Of a stretch of DNA of 64,000 nucleotides, positions 50,409 through 58,634 are shown one piece after another. The position numbers were made by a program, and so were the translations under genes. Every line of letters begins with the position of its first letter. The stretch's first letter is position 1. The notes beneath the pieces were generated by a model, which had not been told where the DNA came from, made no database searches, and worked only from the letters and a program-made list of their open reading frames with translations. The DNA comes from an uncultured Candidatus Melainabacteria bacterium (GTDB taxonomy: Bacteria > Cyanobacteriota > Vampirovibrionia > Gastranaerophilales > Gastranaerophilaceae), in the NCBI GenBank assembly GCA_934717855.1, contig CAKUZI010000002.1, forward strand, positions 1-64,000. The letters run 5' to 3'.

Positions 50409-53110
50409 GCTATTTTATCCACAGTTTTCTTTTCGTCTGTTTTAGGTTGCTCTTGAACAGCTTCCTTTGTTTCATTTGGTGTTGTTTTTTTAGTTCGTTT
50501 TAAATAAGCATAAGTAGCTGTACCTAAAGCAGCAATCGCAACACCTGAACCAATTAACGTTCTTGTCCATTTATTTCTTGCTATTTGAGAATTATCTTTC
50601 ACTGCAGTCTCAACAGCTTGAGTGGCTGCTTCTTCTACAGCTTTAGCTTTTCCTTTCGCTTGTTCCACAACTTCTTCTAAATTTGCACCAACAAGTCGAC
50701 GCATTGGGGACTTATCACGAGCTTCCCACCCTTGGTCTATATGCCAAATATCATTTTTATACATTTCATTTGCAGATTTACCACCGTTAAATTCTGCATT
50801 GTTATGCCAATCCAATTTTTCTTCTATATTCTTTTTAGCTTTTGCGACATAAGCTTCATGATGATCAACATATTCAGTGGTAGCTTCTTTAAAGCAATCT
50901 GAAACCTCAGCAGAGATACGTTTAATCCTTGCATTATCTATTTCATCAGGAGAAGCTTCCCAAGTTAATCCATCAAAATCAGGGTTCATTTCAGGAGCTG
51001 TTTTAGTTCTCCAGCCATTACTTTCATTTGTATAGTCAACCATACCGCCTGTTCTTGTCGCAATATACGGAACACCAGCTGTTTTAGCCTCTAACGGAGT
51101 TATACCACACATTTCACGTCTTGATGTAAATATACCGTGAGTCGCGCAAGCAACAAGTCTATTCGGGAACAACCCATCTACGTACATTGCGTTGTACTTA
51201 TACGCTCCACCGTCTAACTCTTGAATTTCTTGCAAAGCTCTTTGAATTAGTTTAAAATCCTTAGCTTCTTTATACCAAGGAGCATCTCCGGCACCCACAA
51301 TAAGTTTTGTTCTCAATTTTGTCTCTTTTGGAACATCTTCACGTTTTAAGAAGTTCAAAAATCCTTCAAATGTGTATGGATAACCTTTTTGTTCATCCGG
51401 TCTGCCCCATCCTATAAAGAGCATATCACCATCTTTAAACTCAGACAGACTTCCTAACACACTTCTACCTTGTTCTATTTGTAAATCATTAAAGAACACA
51501 TGGTTAAGCGCATCTTGTCCCTCTTTTTCAGCATTGGCAAGAATTCTTGTTAACCATTTTGCGTTTTTCTCACGATTTGCAACAATTTCATCGATATTAT
51601 TGCCGTTATAAATTAATGGAGTAAAACCACTTTTTTGCGCAGACAAAGTATTGTTGCCACGTCCAAAGTCATTTACATTATTATCAATTCCTAAAGAAGC
51701 TGGAGTTGATCCATTCAATGGGCTTACTGTCTCAATTTCTCTTAAATCACCGCCAATTGCCGCTGCAACATCCATTTCAGGAGACTTCATTTCTTTATCA
51801 AAGTTTGGAGAAACTGTTCCTACAGAAAAATTATTTGGATTTAATTTTTTAGCCAAAATAGGAATTTTAGTCACGTTATATGTTCCAAATGCATCCCTAA
51901 AAACGCCAATAAATGGTTCAAATGCCTGTGTAACAAATTTCTTTTCCGGTTCTCTAAGATTTTCCCAGCCTCTTACATTAAAACTTTGCAAAATTTCATA
52001 TTGAGGATGTTTACTGATAGCTTCAACATCTTCCGGACTAAATACCATTCTTGCAAACTTGAATGGATTGTCTGTAACACCTTGATAATTTCTTCCCGGA
52101 TTATGTAAAGTATGGTGAGTAATTACACCATTATAAGCCTCATTTCCTCTTGCTGATTCATCCGCAATTAAACTGGTAAGCATTGCAACAGGTCTATCAT
52201 GTCCCCAAATACTTGCCGGATGGAAATAACCAAACTCTTCCGAGTTCATTTGTCCCTCTGCTTTCAATAACGCACGACAAAAATCAGAGTTATTAATTTC
52301 TGCATCCATGCCATCTGCTCCACCAATTCCGTAAGTATACGGTTTTGGTGTTTTAGCAAGTTCTTGAGTATACATATAGTAATTATGTCTTCCTCTTAAA
52401 TCTTTTGCTCCGGGGGTATCTTCAGCTATTTGGAATAATTGATATCCAACTTTTTGCAATTTTCCAATGTCATCATCAGACATTCTGACAAATTCACCTT
52501 TTGCTCCAGTTGCTCTTAAAAGGACAAATTTACTTAACCCTTCTGCACCTTTACTATTTGGTTCACTTTGAATTACTGGTCTTAAATCAGCAACCTCTTG
52601 ATTCAATGCTTTTGCCAAATCTTCTACAGATTGAAATGGAGCTGCTTCAACAAACCATTTGGCAGCAATTGCTTCCGGAAGTTTTCCACCATATGCTTCT
52701 TTTACCTTTTTTACATTTATATATTTTACGCCACCTTTAGGGTTGTTGAATTCATGAAATGGCATGACACTTCTAACATCCATATTCTCACGTTCAATCA
52801 AACTTTTTGGGGCTTCATACGTAACAACTCCCATGCCACCTTGAGAATCTTCTCTCAAACCGGTACCCTTATTTTCATAAGCAGCTGATAACACTTGATT
52901 AACATTTCTATCTGATCCGGTAAATGTTATACACGCAAATCCTTGCTTTGCAACAGAGCTTCTGTCATGGATTAAAATATTATTCACATTTCCCATAGAC
53001 AAAGAATTTAATCTTTGAGAACTTTGAGTCGATACAGGCATGGACATCATACCATTATTTTGAATTTGTGACCTAGCCTGAATGTTCGGCATTACTGAAT
53101 TTACGCGCAT
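50405..53110 (-). CDS. Divergent glycogen/starch-synthase-like glycosyltransferase with C-terminal membrane anchor
   Basis: 901 residues. The N-terminal ~60 residues are Asn/Ser/Gln/Met-rich and lead to 'ITFTGS' (61-66), the shared motif. The core is GT5/GT-B-like: 'FGYFHPASIWGHDRPVAML' and 'LFIGWGRPDEQKGYPYTFEG', then 'FTSRREMCGITPLEAKTAGV' and 'RTGGMVDYT', matching the ADP-glucose-binding ExxCG site of glycogen synthases. Residues ~850-870 are a transmembrane helix ('IGSGVAIAALGTATYAYLKR') followed by a charged tail. Glycogen synthases are normally ~480 residues and soluble, so substrate and location are open. Start 53110 chosen over two upstream in-frame codons. Confidence 0.8.
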   Translation of the reverse strand: MRVNSVMPNIQARSQIQNNGMMSMPVSTQSSQRLNSLSMGNVNNILIHDRSSVAKQGFACITFTGSDRNVNQVLSAAYENKGTGLREDSQGGMGVVTYEAPKSLIERENMDVRSVMPFHEFNNPKGGVKYINVKKVKEAYGGKLPEAIAAKWFVEAAPFQSVEDLAKALNQEVADLRPVIQSEPNSKGAEGLSKFVLLRATGAKGEFVRMSDDDIGKLQKVGYQLFQIAEDTPGAKDLRGRHNYYMYTQELAKTPKPYTYGIGGADGMDAEINNSDFCRALLKAEGQMNSEEFGYFHPASIWGHDRPVAMLTSLIADESARGNEAYNGVITHHTLHNPGRNYQGVTDNPFKFARMVFSPEDVEAISKHPQYEILQSFNVRGWENLREPEKKFVTQAFEPFIGVFRDAFGTYNVTKIPILAKKLNPNNFSVGTVSPNFDKEMKSPEMDVAAAIGGDLREIETVSPLNGSTPASLGIDNNVNDFGRGNNTLSAQKSGFTPLIYNGNNIDEIVANREKNAKWLTRILANAEKEGQDALNHVFFNDLQIEQGRSVLGSLSEFKDGDMLFIGWGRPDEQKGYPYTFEGFLNFLKREDVPKETKLRTKLIVGAGDAPWYKEAKDFKLIQRALQEIQELDGGAYKYNAMYVDGLFPNRLVACATHGIFTSRREMCGITPLEAKTAGVPYIATRTGGMVDYTNESNGWRTKTAPEMNPDFDGLTWEASPDEIDNARIKRISAEVSDCFKEATTEYVDHHEAYVAKAKKNIEEKLDWHNNAEFNGGKSANEMYKNDIWHIDQGWEARDKSPMRRLVGANLEEVVEQAKGKAKAVEEAATQAVETAVKDNSQIARNKWTRTLIGSGVAIAALGTATYAYLKRTKKTTPNETKEAVQEQPKTDEKKTVDKIA

Positions 53111-53307
53111 TTTACACCCCATATTTAATAGTATTATTGTATTATTACAGAAAACCTTCTGCAATAATAATAAAATGCTGACAAAAATTTTTTCAACAGC
53201 TAATCAGTTAATTGTAAACTTATATTAAGTAAACATTTTTCAATATATCAGTTTTTTTTAATTACTTTACTGTAGAATTATATCAATAGTTTTATAAAGG
53301 GTAAATG

Positions 53308-54588
53308 ATGGACAGATTTTTTGGAATATTAGGTATTATTTTAATCTTTGGGATAGCATTTTTATTATCAAACAACAGAAAAGCAATTAATTACAAAACA
53401 GTCGGAATGGGCTTTTTATTGCAAGTTTCATTGGCTATATTTATTTTTAAAGTTCCACTAGGACGAGCAATATTCATGAATTTGGGATTGTTTATCCAAA
53501 AAATCTTAGACTTTGCCAAAGACGGCGGAGCGTTTGTTTTTGGGCCTTTAATGACAGATGACAAATTGAGCACAGTCTTTGGAGCTGGAGCTCAGGTTTT
53601 TGCATTACAATTGATTGCATCATTAATTTTCATGATGATTGTAGTAAATATCCTTTATTACTATGGAATTATGCAAAGAATAGTTCCTTTCTTCGGAAAA
53701 GCAATGAATAAATTAATGAGCGTGAGTGGTGCAGAAGCTCTATCTAACGTTGCAAGCGCTTTTGTCGGACAAATAGCTGCCCAAATTATGATTAGACCTT
53801 ACTTAGCAAAACTTACACGTTCAGAATTATTAGCTTCAATGGCTGGAAGTATGGCATGTATTTCTGCAGCAACCATGCCAATTTATATCGGCATGGGAAT
53901 TCCGGCTCAATACCTTTTAGCAGCTTCTGTAATGGCTGCTCCTGGTGCATTAGTTCTAACAAAAATTGTTTATCCGGAAACCGGCACCCCGGAAACTAGT
54001 GAAGATATTAAAATTACATACAGCAAAAGAAGAAAGCCATATATAAATGTTTTTGACGCAATCTCTGCCGGAGCTTCAGAGGGTATGAAAGTCGCAATCA
54101 ACGTTGTAGCAATGATATTGGCTTTAGTTGCTCTTGTTGCTATGATTGATTGGTTCTTAGGCGGAGTTGGAAATTTAATCGTTAAATATTTACATATCAA
54201 CTTTGCATCATTTGATTTAACACATTTGTCGCTAAAACTAATTTTAGGTAAACTTTTTGCGGTATTTGCGTACTTTATGGGAGTTCCACTAAAAGAAGCA
54301 ACAACAGTCGGAAGTTTGATGGGAACAAAATTAGTATTAAATGAAATGGTTGCATACTTTGATTTGGTAAACTTGCCAACTCATTTATCAGAAAAGAGTT
54401 TCTTAATCGCAAGTTTTGCATTATGCAGTTTTGGGAATTTCGGGTCAATCGCAATCCAGCTTGGCGGTATTGGCGAACTTGCTCCAAACCAAAGAAAAAA
54501 CCTTGCAAGATTGGGAGTAAGAGCCCTAATCTGCGGAACATTAACCTGCTACATGTCAGCAGCAATCGCTGGTGTTTTGTTTAACTAG
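53308..54588 (+). CDS. nupC: Concentrative nucleoside transporter NupC (CNT family)
   Basis: 426 residues with ~9 hydrophobic segments. The family's gate and nucleoside-binding blocks are present: 'GAGAQVFALQLIASLIFMMI', 'SNVASAFVGQIAAQIMIRPY', 'TRSELLASMAGSMACISAAT' and 'FALCSFGNFGSIAIQLGGIG'. It imports nucleosides with Na+ or H+ at the inner membrane. AAAGGG is 6 bases before the ATG at 53308; ATG 53305 is an alternative. A TGTAGAAT -10 lies at 53271-53278. Single gene with a terminator-like repeat. Confidence 0.96.
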   Translation: MDRFFGILGIILIFGIAFLLSNNRKAINYKTVGMGFLLQVSLAIFIFKVPLGRAIFMNLGLFIQKILDFAKDGGAFVFGPLMTDDKLSTVFGAGAQVFALQLIASLIFMMIVVNILYYYGIMQRIVPFFGKAMNKLMSVSGAEALSNVASAFVGQIAAQIMIRPYLAKLTRSELLASMAGSMACISAATMPIYIGMGIPAQYLLAASVMAAPGALVLTKIVYPETGTPETSEDIKITYSKRRKPYINVFDAISAGASEGMKVAINVVAMILALVALVAMIDWFLGGVGNLIVKYLHINFASFDLTHLSLKLILGKLFAVFAYFMGVPLKEATTVGSLMGTKLVLNEMVAYFDLVNLPTHLSEKSFLIASFALCSFGNFGSIAIQLGGIGELAPNQRKNLARLGVRALICGTLTCYMSAAIAGVLFN

Positions 54589-54615
54589 TGCTACGCACAA
54601 CCTCAGTGCTAACTG

Positions 54616-54693
54616 GATCGCGCAACAAGTGCGCGATGACATGCTTTTTTAATTATATACATATTTGTCATCGCGGACTCCGTTCCGCGATCT
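54616..54693. repeat. Pair of REP-like palindromes (TGTCATCGCG family); first also a terminator for nupC
   Basis: Two hairpins in opposite orientation. 54617-54624 pairs with 54630-54637 (atcgcgca/tgcgcgat) and is followed by a T-run at 54645-54650. 54670-54677 pairs with 54684-54691 (atcgcgga/tccgcgat). Both carry TGTCATCGCG at one edge. A diverged copy lies at 40167-40194 and a looser relative at 58543-58569. Confidence 0.75.
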
Positions 54694-54717
54694 TACTAAT
54701 TTTATTCTTTGAATTAC

Positions 54718-54930
54718 TTACCCCCTAAACATATCAACAAACTCAACTTTAAAATAATTTGCTATCGCAATAATTTTGTCTAAGGATGGAATAATTCTTC
54801 CATTTTCAACTTTGCTAATATATGAAGAATCACAACCAATCAACTCAGAAAGCTGTTTACTGGAACACCCGTAACGTTTTCTGAGTTTTTGTAAATTTAT
54901 TTTAAAATTTGTTATAACTTCTTCATTCAC
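54718..54930 (-). CDS. Small XRE-family helix-turn-helix regulator
   Basis: 70 residues from a GTG start: 'INLQKLRKRYGCSSKQLSEL' and 'DSSYISKVENGRIIPSLDKI' form a Cro/CI-type HTH. The start is uncertain: the frame stays open further upstream but would then run antisense through the divergent pseudopilin, and no good RBS is seen. It probably regulates itself or the adjacent pilin gene. Confidence 0.75.
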   Translation of the reverse strand: MNEEVITNFKINLQKLRKRYGCSSKQLSELIGCDSSYISKVENGRIIPSLDKIIAIANYFKVEFVDMFRG

Positions 54931-55012
54931 AAACTCAATTATCGCTAAAGAATTATATTGATAATGGATTGTAAATCCATTTTGGGACAAGGTGTTAGGA
55001 TAAAATGATATT

Positions 55013-55687
55013 ATGAAAAAAGCGTTCACATTATCAGAAGTTCTTATTACACTTGGGATTATCGGTGTTGTTGCCGCTTTAACAATTCCATCTGTTGTTA
55101 ACAATTATAAAAAACAGCAATTTAGAACAGGATTAAAAAAAGAATATTCTGTTTTATTACAAGCTTTAGACATGTACAAAGAGGCAAATGGAGAACCATT
55201 AAAAAAAGAAAATTGCACACTCCAACGAGGGGCTTTTAAAAACATTATTAAACCTTATTTAAAAATCTTAGTTGATTGTGAAAATGGCGAAGTAACACAC
55301 ACTAAATGTGTGGTAAATGGAGCTTATACCGGCAAATACACATACAAAACATACTCAGGGATCAACGCACGAGAAACTTTTTTTGACGATGGACAACTTA
55401 TATTAAATGATGGTTCTCACTTATTATTTGAAAACTCAAATAGTGTAACATTTAACGGAACCGTCTATGTTTCTGTAGACATTAATGGATATAACAAACT
55501 TCCAAATAAATGGGGAGAGGATGTTTTCACATTTCAATTAATGGATGATGGCAAATTATTGCCAATGGGCGCAAAAGATACAGATTATACCGATCAAGAT
55601 ATATATTGCAGCAAAACAAGTACAAATTCATTTAACGGGATTGGTTGCACTCAAAGAGCATTGTCTGACGAAAACTTTTGGAAATAA
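55013..55687 (+). CDS. Type II/IV pseudopilin-like protein 2
   Basis: 224 residues. A short leader 'MKKA' precedes 'FTLSEVLITLGIIGVVAA' (cleavage before Phe, Glu+5 present) and 'LTIPSVVNNYKKQQFR'. The globular part has four cysteines, two around 'ENCTLQRGAF' and 'LVDCENGEV'. It is exported and processed by prepilin peptidase; no assembly genes adjoin it. It is 80 bp from the divergent HTH gene. The RBS AGGAT is distant (~11 bases). Confidence 0.9.
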   Translation: MKKAFTLSEVLITLGIIGVVAALTIPSVVNNYKKQQFRTGLKKEYSVLLQALDMYKEANGEPLKKENCTLQRGAFKNIIKPYLKILVDCENGEVTHTKCVVNGAYTGKYTYKTYSGINARETFFDDGQLILNDGSHLLFENSNSVTFNGTVYVSVDINGYNKLPNKWGEDVFTFQLMDDGKLLPMGAKDTDYTDQDIYCSKTSTNSFNGIGCTQRALSDENFWK

Positions 55688-55993
55688 TTATTTTGGTAAA
55701 TGTTTTTGCCAATCTGCATCAAGATTTTTTATAAATCTATGTGCATCAATCACATCGTCATAATTTATTGGTTCAGGACCTTCTTGAACCTCTAAAGGTG
55801 CATAGTTTTTTATATCAAAATTATTTATTCCTAAAAATGCAACGCCGAAATTTTTTCCACAATGTTGACATTCCAACCCTACAACCGTCAAGCCCTCTTC
55901 TTCACGCTTAATCGTTATGGAATTTTCGTCAAAGCTATTTTTACAATGTGAACAGCATAGGTTTGAAAATAATTTTTCGATTTTCTTTTTCAT
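55688..55993 (-). CDS. Small zinc-ribbon protein, unknown
   Basis: 101 residues. Two CxxC knuckles ('LCCSHCKNSF' and 'LECQHCGKNF') about 30 residues apart suggest a zinc ribbon. The C-terminal half is acidic with 'DVIDAHRFIKNLDADW'. It may bind nucleic acid or a protein partner. Its end abuts the convergent pilin stop. RBS GAGGAC. Confidence 0.75.
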   Translation of the reverse strand: MKKKIEKLFSNLCCSHCKNSFDENSITIKREEEGLTVVGLECQHCGKNFGVAFLGINNFDIKNYAPLEVQEGPEPINYDDVIDAHRFIKNLDADWQKHLPK

Positions 55994-56122
55994 AAGTCCT
56001 CACTTACATTATAATAAAAAATTTATTAAAAAATGTTACATTTTTTGACAATATGGGAATAATACTATTAACATGGATTATGTCGTTTTAATTCATTCAA
56101 GCTAACAGATAGGAGTGTTATC

Positions 56123-56218
56123 ATGGAAGCTATTAACTTAATTCTATTCGGATTTATCGTTTACACTGCGCTAATCGTAGTACCAAGCATCTGGGAAGAA
56201 TTAACTACAGAAAGCTAA
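56123..56218 (+). CDS. 31-residue single-span membrane peptide
   Basis: 'MEAINLILFGFIVYTALIVV' followed by 'PSIWEELTTES': one hydrophobic helix with a short acidic C-terminus. AGGAG lies 8 bases upstream and the codons are clean. Its size and layout resemble small regulatory or complex-stabilising membrane subunits. No family recognised. It is followed by a ~260-nt non-coding stretch. Confidence 0.65.
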   Translation: MEAINLILFGFIVYTALIVVPSIWEELTTES

Positions 56219-56482
56219 ATCCTTTCAAAAATAAAGACGTAGCAACTGCAAGAGAGTTCCTTTTTTCATTTTGAAAATCGACAGATGGTAAGGTGTGTGA
56301 AATCAAAAGTGTACAAAATACGTTAATTTGAGCTAACGTTAACTTTGTTATGCGAAATTCTTCCTCCATACCTAATTCAATTAGCTTCTATTTAGATTGC
56401 ACAATAAGCGTGCAATAAAATGAGCTGATTATATGCAAGAAAATATCTTTAACGATTTTGAGTGCAAGTATTGCCTTTAAGA
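56219..56482. other. Non-coding stretch with stem-loops, possible small RNA
   Basis: No convincing ORF. It contains several short inverted repeats (cgtta/taacg near 56322-56339 and ttgcac/gtgcaa near 56396-56414) and is less AT-rich than typical intergenic sequence here. It lies downstream of the 31-residue gene and of convergent bioA. It could be a long 3' UTR or an RNA gene; I could not match it to tmRNA, 6S, SRP or RNase P RNA. Confidence 0.35.
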
Positions 56483-57829
56483 CTAAGTGTCTAGCACTTC
56501 TTCCATACATTCATACGCAACATTTACTGCAAATTCCAGATCTTTGCGTTCAATAATCAATGGAGGATTAAAATAAATCACATCGCCAAGAGGTCTAAGG
56601 ATTACTCCGCGTTTTAGTGCTTTTTTGTATATTTGATAACCGGTTCTTAATTTTCCATCGAACGGTTCTTTTGTATCTTTATTTTTTACAAGTTCAATTG
56701 CATTAATCAATCCTATATGCCTAATTTCACCAACATTTTTATGCGGAAGAAATTTTTCTTTCAACAAGTTATTAAAGAAAATAGCATTTTCTTGCGCTTT
56801 TTTTAAAATAGAACCATCTTCCATCAAATCAAGAACTGCATTGGCAGCAGAACAAGCAAGTGGATTTCCGCTATATGTGTGACTGTGCATAAATGCTTTT
56901 CCTGTATTGTAATCGTCATAAAAAGCGTCATAAATCTTTTGAGTTGTCGCAAAAATTGCCATTGGCATATAACCGCCGGTCAAACCTTTTGACAAACACA
57001 TAATATCCGGTGAAACTCCGGCATGATCAAAAGCGAACATTTTTCCTGTTCTACCATAGCCAGTTGCAATTTCATCCGCAAGAAGATGTACATTATACTT
57101 ATCACAAAGTGCTCTCAATTTTTTCAAATAAAGAGGCGGATATATTTTCATTCCGGCAGAACCTTGTAATAACGGTTCTACAAGCATTGCTGCTGTTTCA
57201 TTTCCATATTTTTCAAATGTTTTTTCTGCATTTTCAAAACACTCGCATTGACAATGGTCTCTGTCTTTTCCGTACGGACATCTATAACAATCCGGTCCTT
57301 GAACTCTGACAATATCCATCAAAATCGGTTTATACAATTTTGTATACAAATCACAATCTCCAACAGATAGCGCGCCTATTGTTTCACCATGATAAGCTTC
57401 AGAAAGCGCCATAAATTTAGTTTTTTGAGGATTTCCGGTTTGCTCGTGGTACTGAAAACTTACTTTCATAGCCGCTTCAATCGCAGATGAGCCGTTATCT
57501 GTAAAATTAAATTTACACAAACCTTTTGGCAAAATTTTGGATAATCTTTCACAAAGCCTGATTGCTTGTTTATGGGTAAAATTCGCGAATATAACGTGTT
57601 CAAGGGTATCAACTTGTTTTTTTACTTCTTCGGAAATATGCGGGTTACAATGACCTAAAAGATTGCACCACCAAGAACTTATTACATCTAAATAACGATT
57701 TCCATTCTCATCGTATAAGTATACTCCCTCGCCCCTATCAATTACAATTGGCTTTAATTCTTCGTAATCTTTCATTTGGGAACACGGGTGCCAAATATAT
57801 TTTAAATCTTTTTCTGCTAAATTTTCCAT
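56483..57829 (-). CDS. bioA: Adenosylmethionine-8-amino-7-oxononanoate aminotransferase
   Basis: 448 residues, fold-type I PLP enzyme of biotin synthesis; makes 7,8-diaminononanoate using SAM as amino donor. 'IWHPCSQMKDYEELKPIVID' and 'VISSWWCNLLGHCNPHI' are BioA-specific, 'LLADEIATGYGRTGKMFAFD' has the PLP Asp, and 'CLSKGLTGGYMPMA' the Lys. An insert 'CYRCPYGKDRDHCQCECFE' with five cysteines is Cys-rich. The ATG at 57829 is one base after the bioD stop, with AGAGGTG upstream. Confidence 0.96.
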   Translation of the reverse strand: MENLAEKDLKYIWHPCSQMKDYEELKPIVIDRGEGVYLYDENGNRYLDVISSWWCNLLGHCNPHISEEVKKQVDTLEHVIFANFTHKQAIRLCERLSKILPKGLCKFNFTDNGSSAIEAAMKVSFQYHEQTGNPQKTKFMALSEAYHGETIGALSVGDCDLYTKLYKPILMDIVRVQGPDCYRCPYGKDRDHCQCECFENAEKTFEKYGNETAAMLVEPLLQGSAGMKIYPPLYLKKLRALCDKYNVHLLADEIATGYGRTGKMFAFDHAGVSPDIMCLSKGLTGGYMPMAIFATTQKIYDAFYDDYNTGKAFMHSHTYSGNPLACSAANAVLDLMEDGSILKKAQENAIFFNNLLKEKFLPHKNVGEIRHIGLINAIELVKNKDTKEPFDGKLRTGYQIYKKALKRGVILRPLGDVIYFNPPLIIERKDLEFAVNVAYECMEEVLDT

Positions 57830-57830
57830 T

Positions 57831-58505
57831 TTACACCTCTTTAAATAAGCCAGACAAGTCATTTATACTTGAACCATCTTTTTTTACTGTAGCAACAACT
57901 TTTACACCGGTTAAGTTTTCAACCTGAATTTTGTTATCCTTTTGCATAAAATCATTTTCATCATAATTATTTAAAATTATCCCTTTTACATTTATACCTT
58001 GTTGTTTTGCATATTCAATTGTCAAAACAGTTGAATTGATTGTCCCTAGAGAAGCTGACGCGACAACTAAAATATCTAAGCCTAATTCTTTTATTACATC
58101 AGGCAATAAAAGTTTCTGTTCCCCAAGATTAAACGGACAAATAATACCACCTGCGCCCTCAACAACTAAATAGTCAAATTCTTTTTTTATTTTTTCAAAA
58201 TCAGATTTAATTTTTTCAATTTTTATCGGCTTATTTTCGATTTCTGACGCCAAATGCGGAGAAACTGCAGTCTTATAAACATATGAAACATAATCCATCG
58301 GATTTGCATCTATTCCTGCTGTTTTTAAGACAAAATCACAATCTCCCGGAATAAGTTTTCCGTCTTTTTCTATTGCTCCACTTAACGCCGGTTTAAAATA
58401 TCCGCAATTATAGCCTAATTCTCTCAACTTTTTTACAATTAGCGCAGAAATATAAGTTTTCCCAACATCAGTTCCGGTAGCCGTAACAAATATAGCTTTA
58501 GTCAT
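57831..58505 (-). CDS. bioD: ATP-dependent dethiobiotin synthetase
   Basis: 224 residues. The P-loop 'FVTATGTDVGKTYISALIV' is typical of BioD. 'YFKPALSGAIEKDG' and 'LVVEGAGGIICPF' bind substrate and Mg. Closes the ureido ring from diaminononanoate and CO2. RBS GAGGAG before the ATG at 58505. bioF, bioB and bioC are not in the window. Confidence 0.96.
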   Translation of the reverse strand: MTKAIFVTATGTDVGKTYISALIVKKLRELGYNCGYFKPALSGAIEKDGKLIPGDCDFVLKTAGIDANPMDYVSYVYKTAVSPHLASEIENKPIKIEKIKSDFEKIKKEFDYLVVEGAGGIICPFNLGEQKLLLPDVIKELGLDILVVASASLGTINSTVLTIEYAKQQGINVKGIILNNYDENDFMQKDNKIQVENLTGVKVVATVKKDGSSINDLSGLFKEV

Positions 58506-58542
58506 TATCTCCTCTTTTCTTGCCAATAATAATTATTTTAAT

Positions 58543-58569
58543 GAGATCTTTCGCTTTGCTCAAGATGAC
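58543..58569. repeat. REP-like element, loose relative of the TGTCATC family
   Basis: Minus strand begins GTCATCTTGAGC and ends GAAAGATCTC, with complementary short ends (atctt/aagat). Non-coding, between TpsB and bioD. Confidence 0.45.
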
Positions 58570-58573
58570 TTAT

Positions 58574-58608
58574 AAAAAAATATGCGGCAACTTTATGTTA
58601 CCGCATAA
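58574..58608 (-). terminator. Terminator of the TpsB gene
   Basis: Stem tatgcgg-aac/gtt-ccgcata with one mismatch and a TTTAT loop, followed on the minus strand by a T-run. Confidence 0.8.
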
Positions 58609-58634
58609 TTTAATTATTTCAAGTTTAGCAAGGA

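Noticed and set aside
54931..55104. Longer form of the HTH regulator starting inside the pilin gene
   Set aside because: The extra part is simply antisense to the conserved pilin N-terminus; only the HTH portion looks like protein.
56123..56218. Resemblance of the 31-residue peptide to photosystem or cytochrome b6f small subunits
   Set aside because: Only general likeness (one helix, similar size); no diagnostic residues and no photosynthesis genes nearby.
56433..56480. 15-codon ORF 'MQENIFNDFECKYCL'
   Set aside because: No RBS and too short to support; probably chance within the non-coding stretch.
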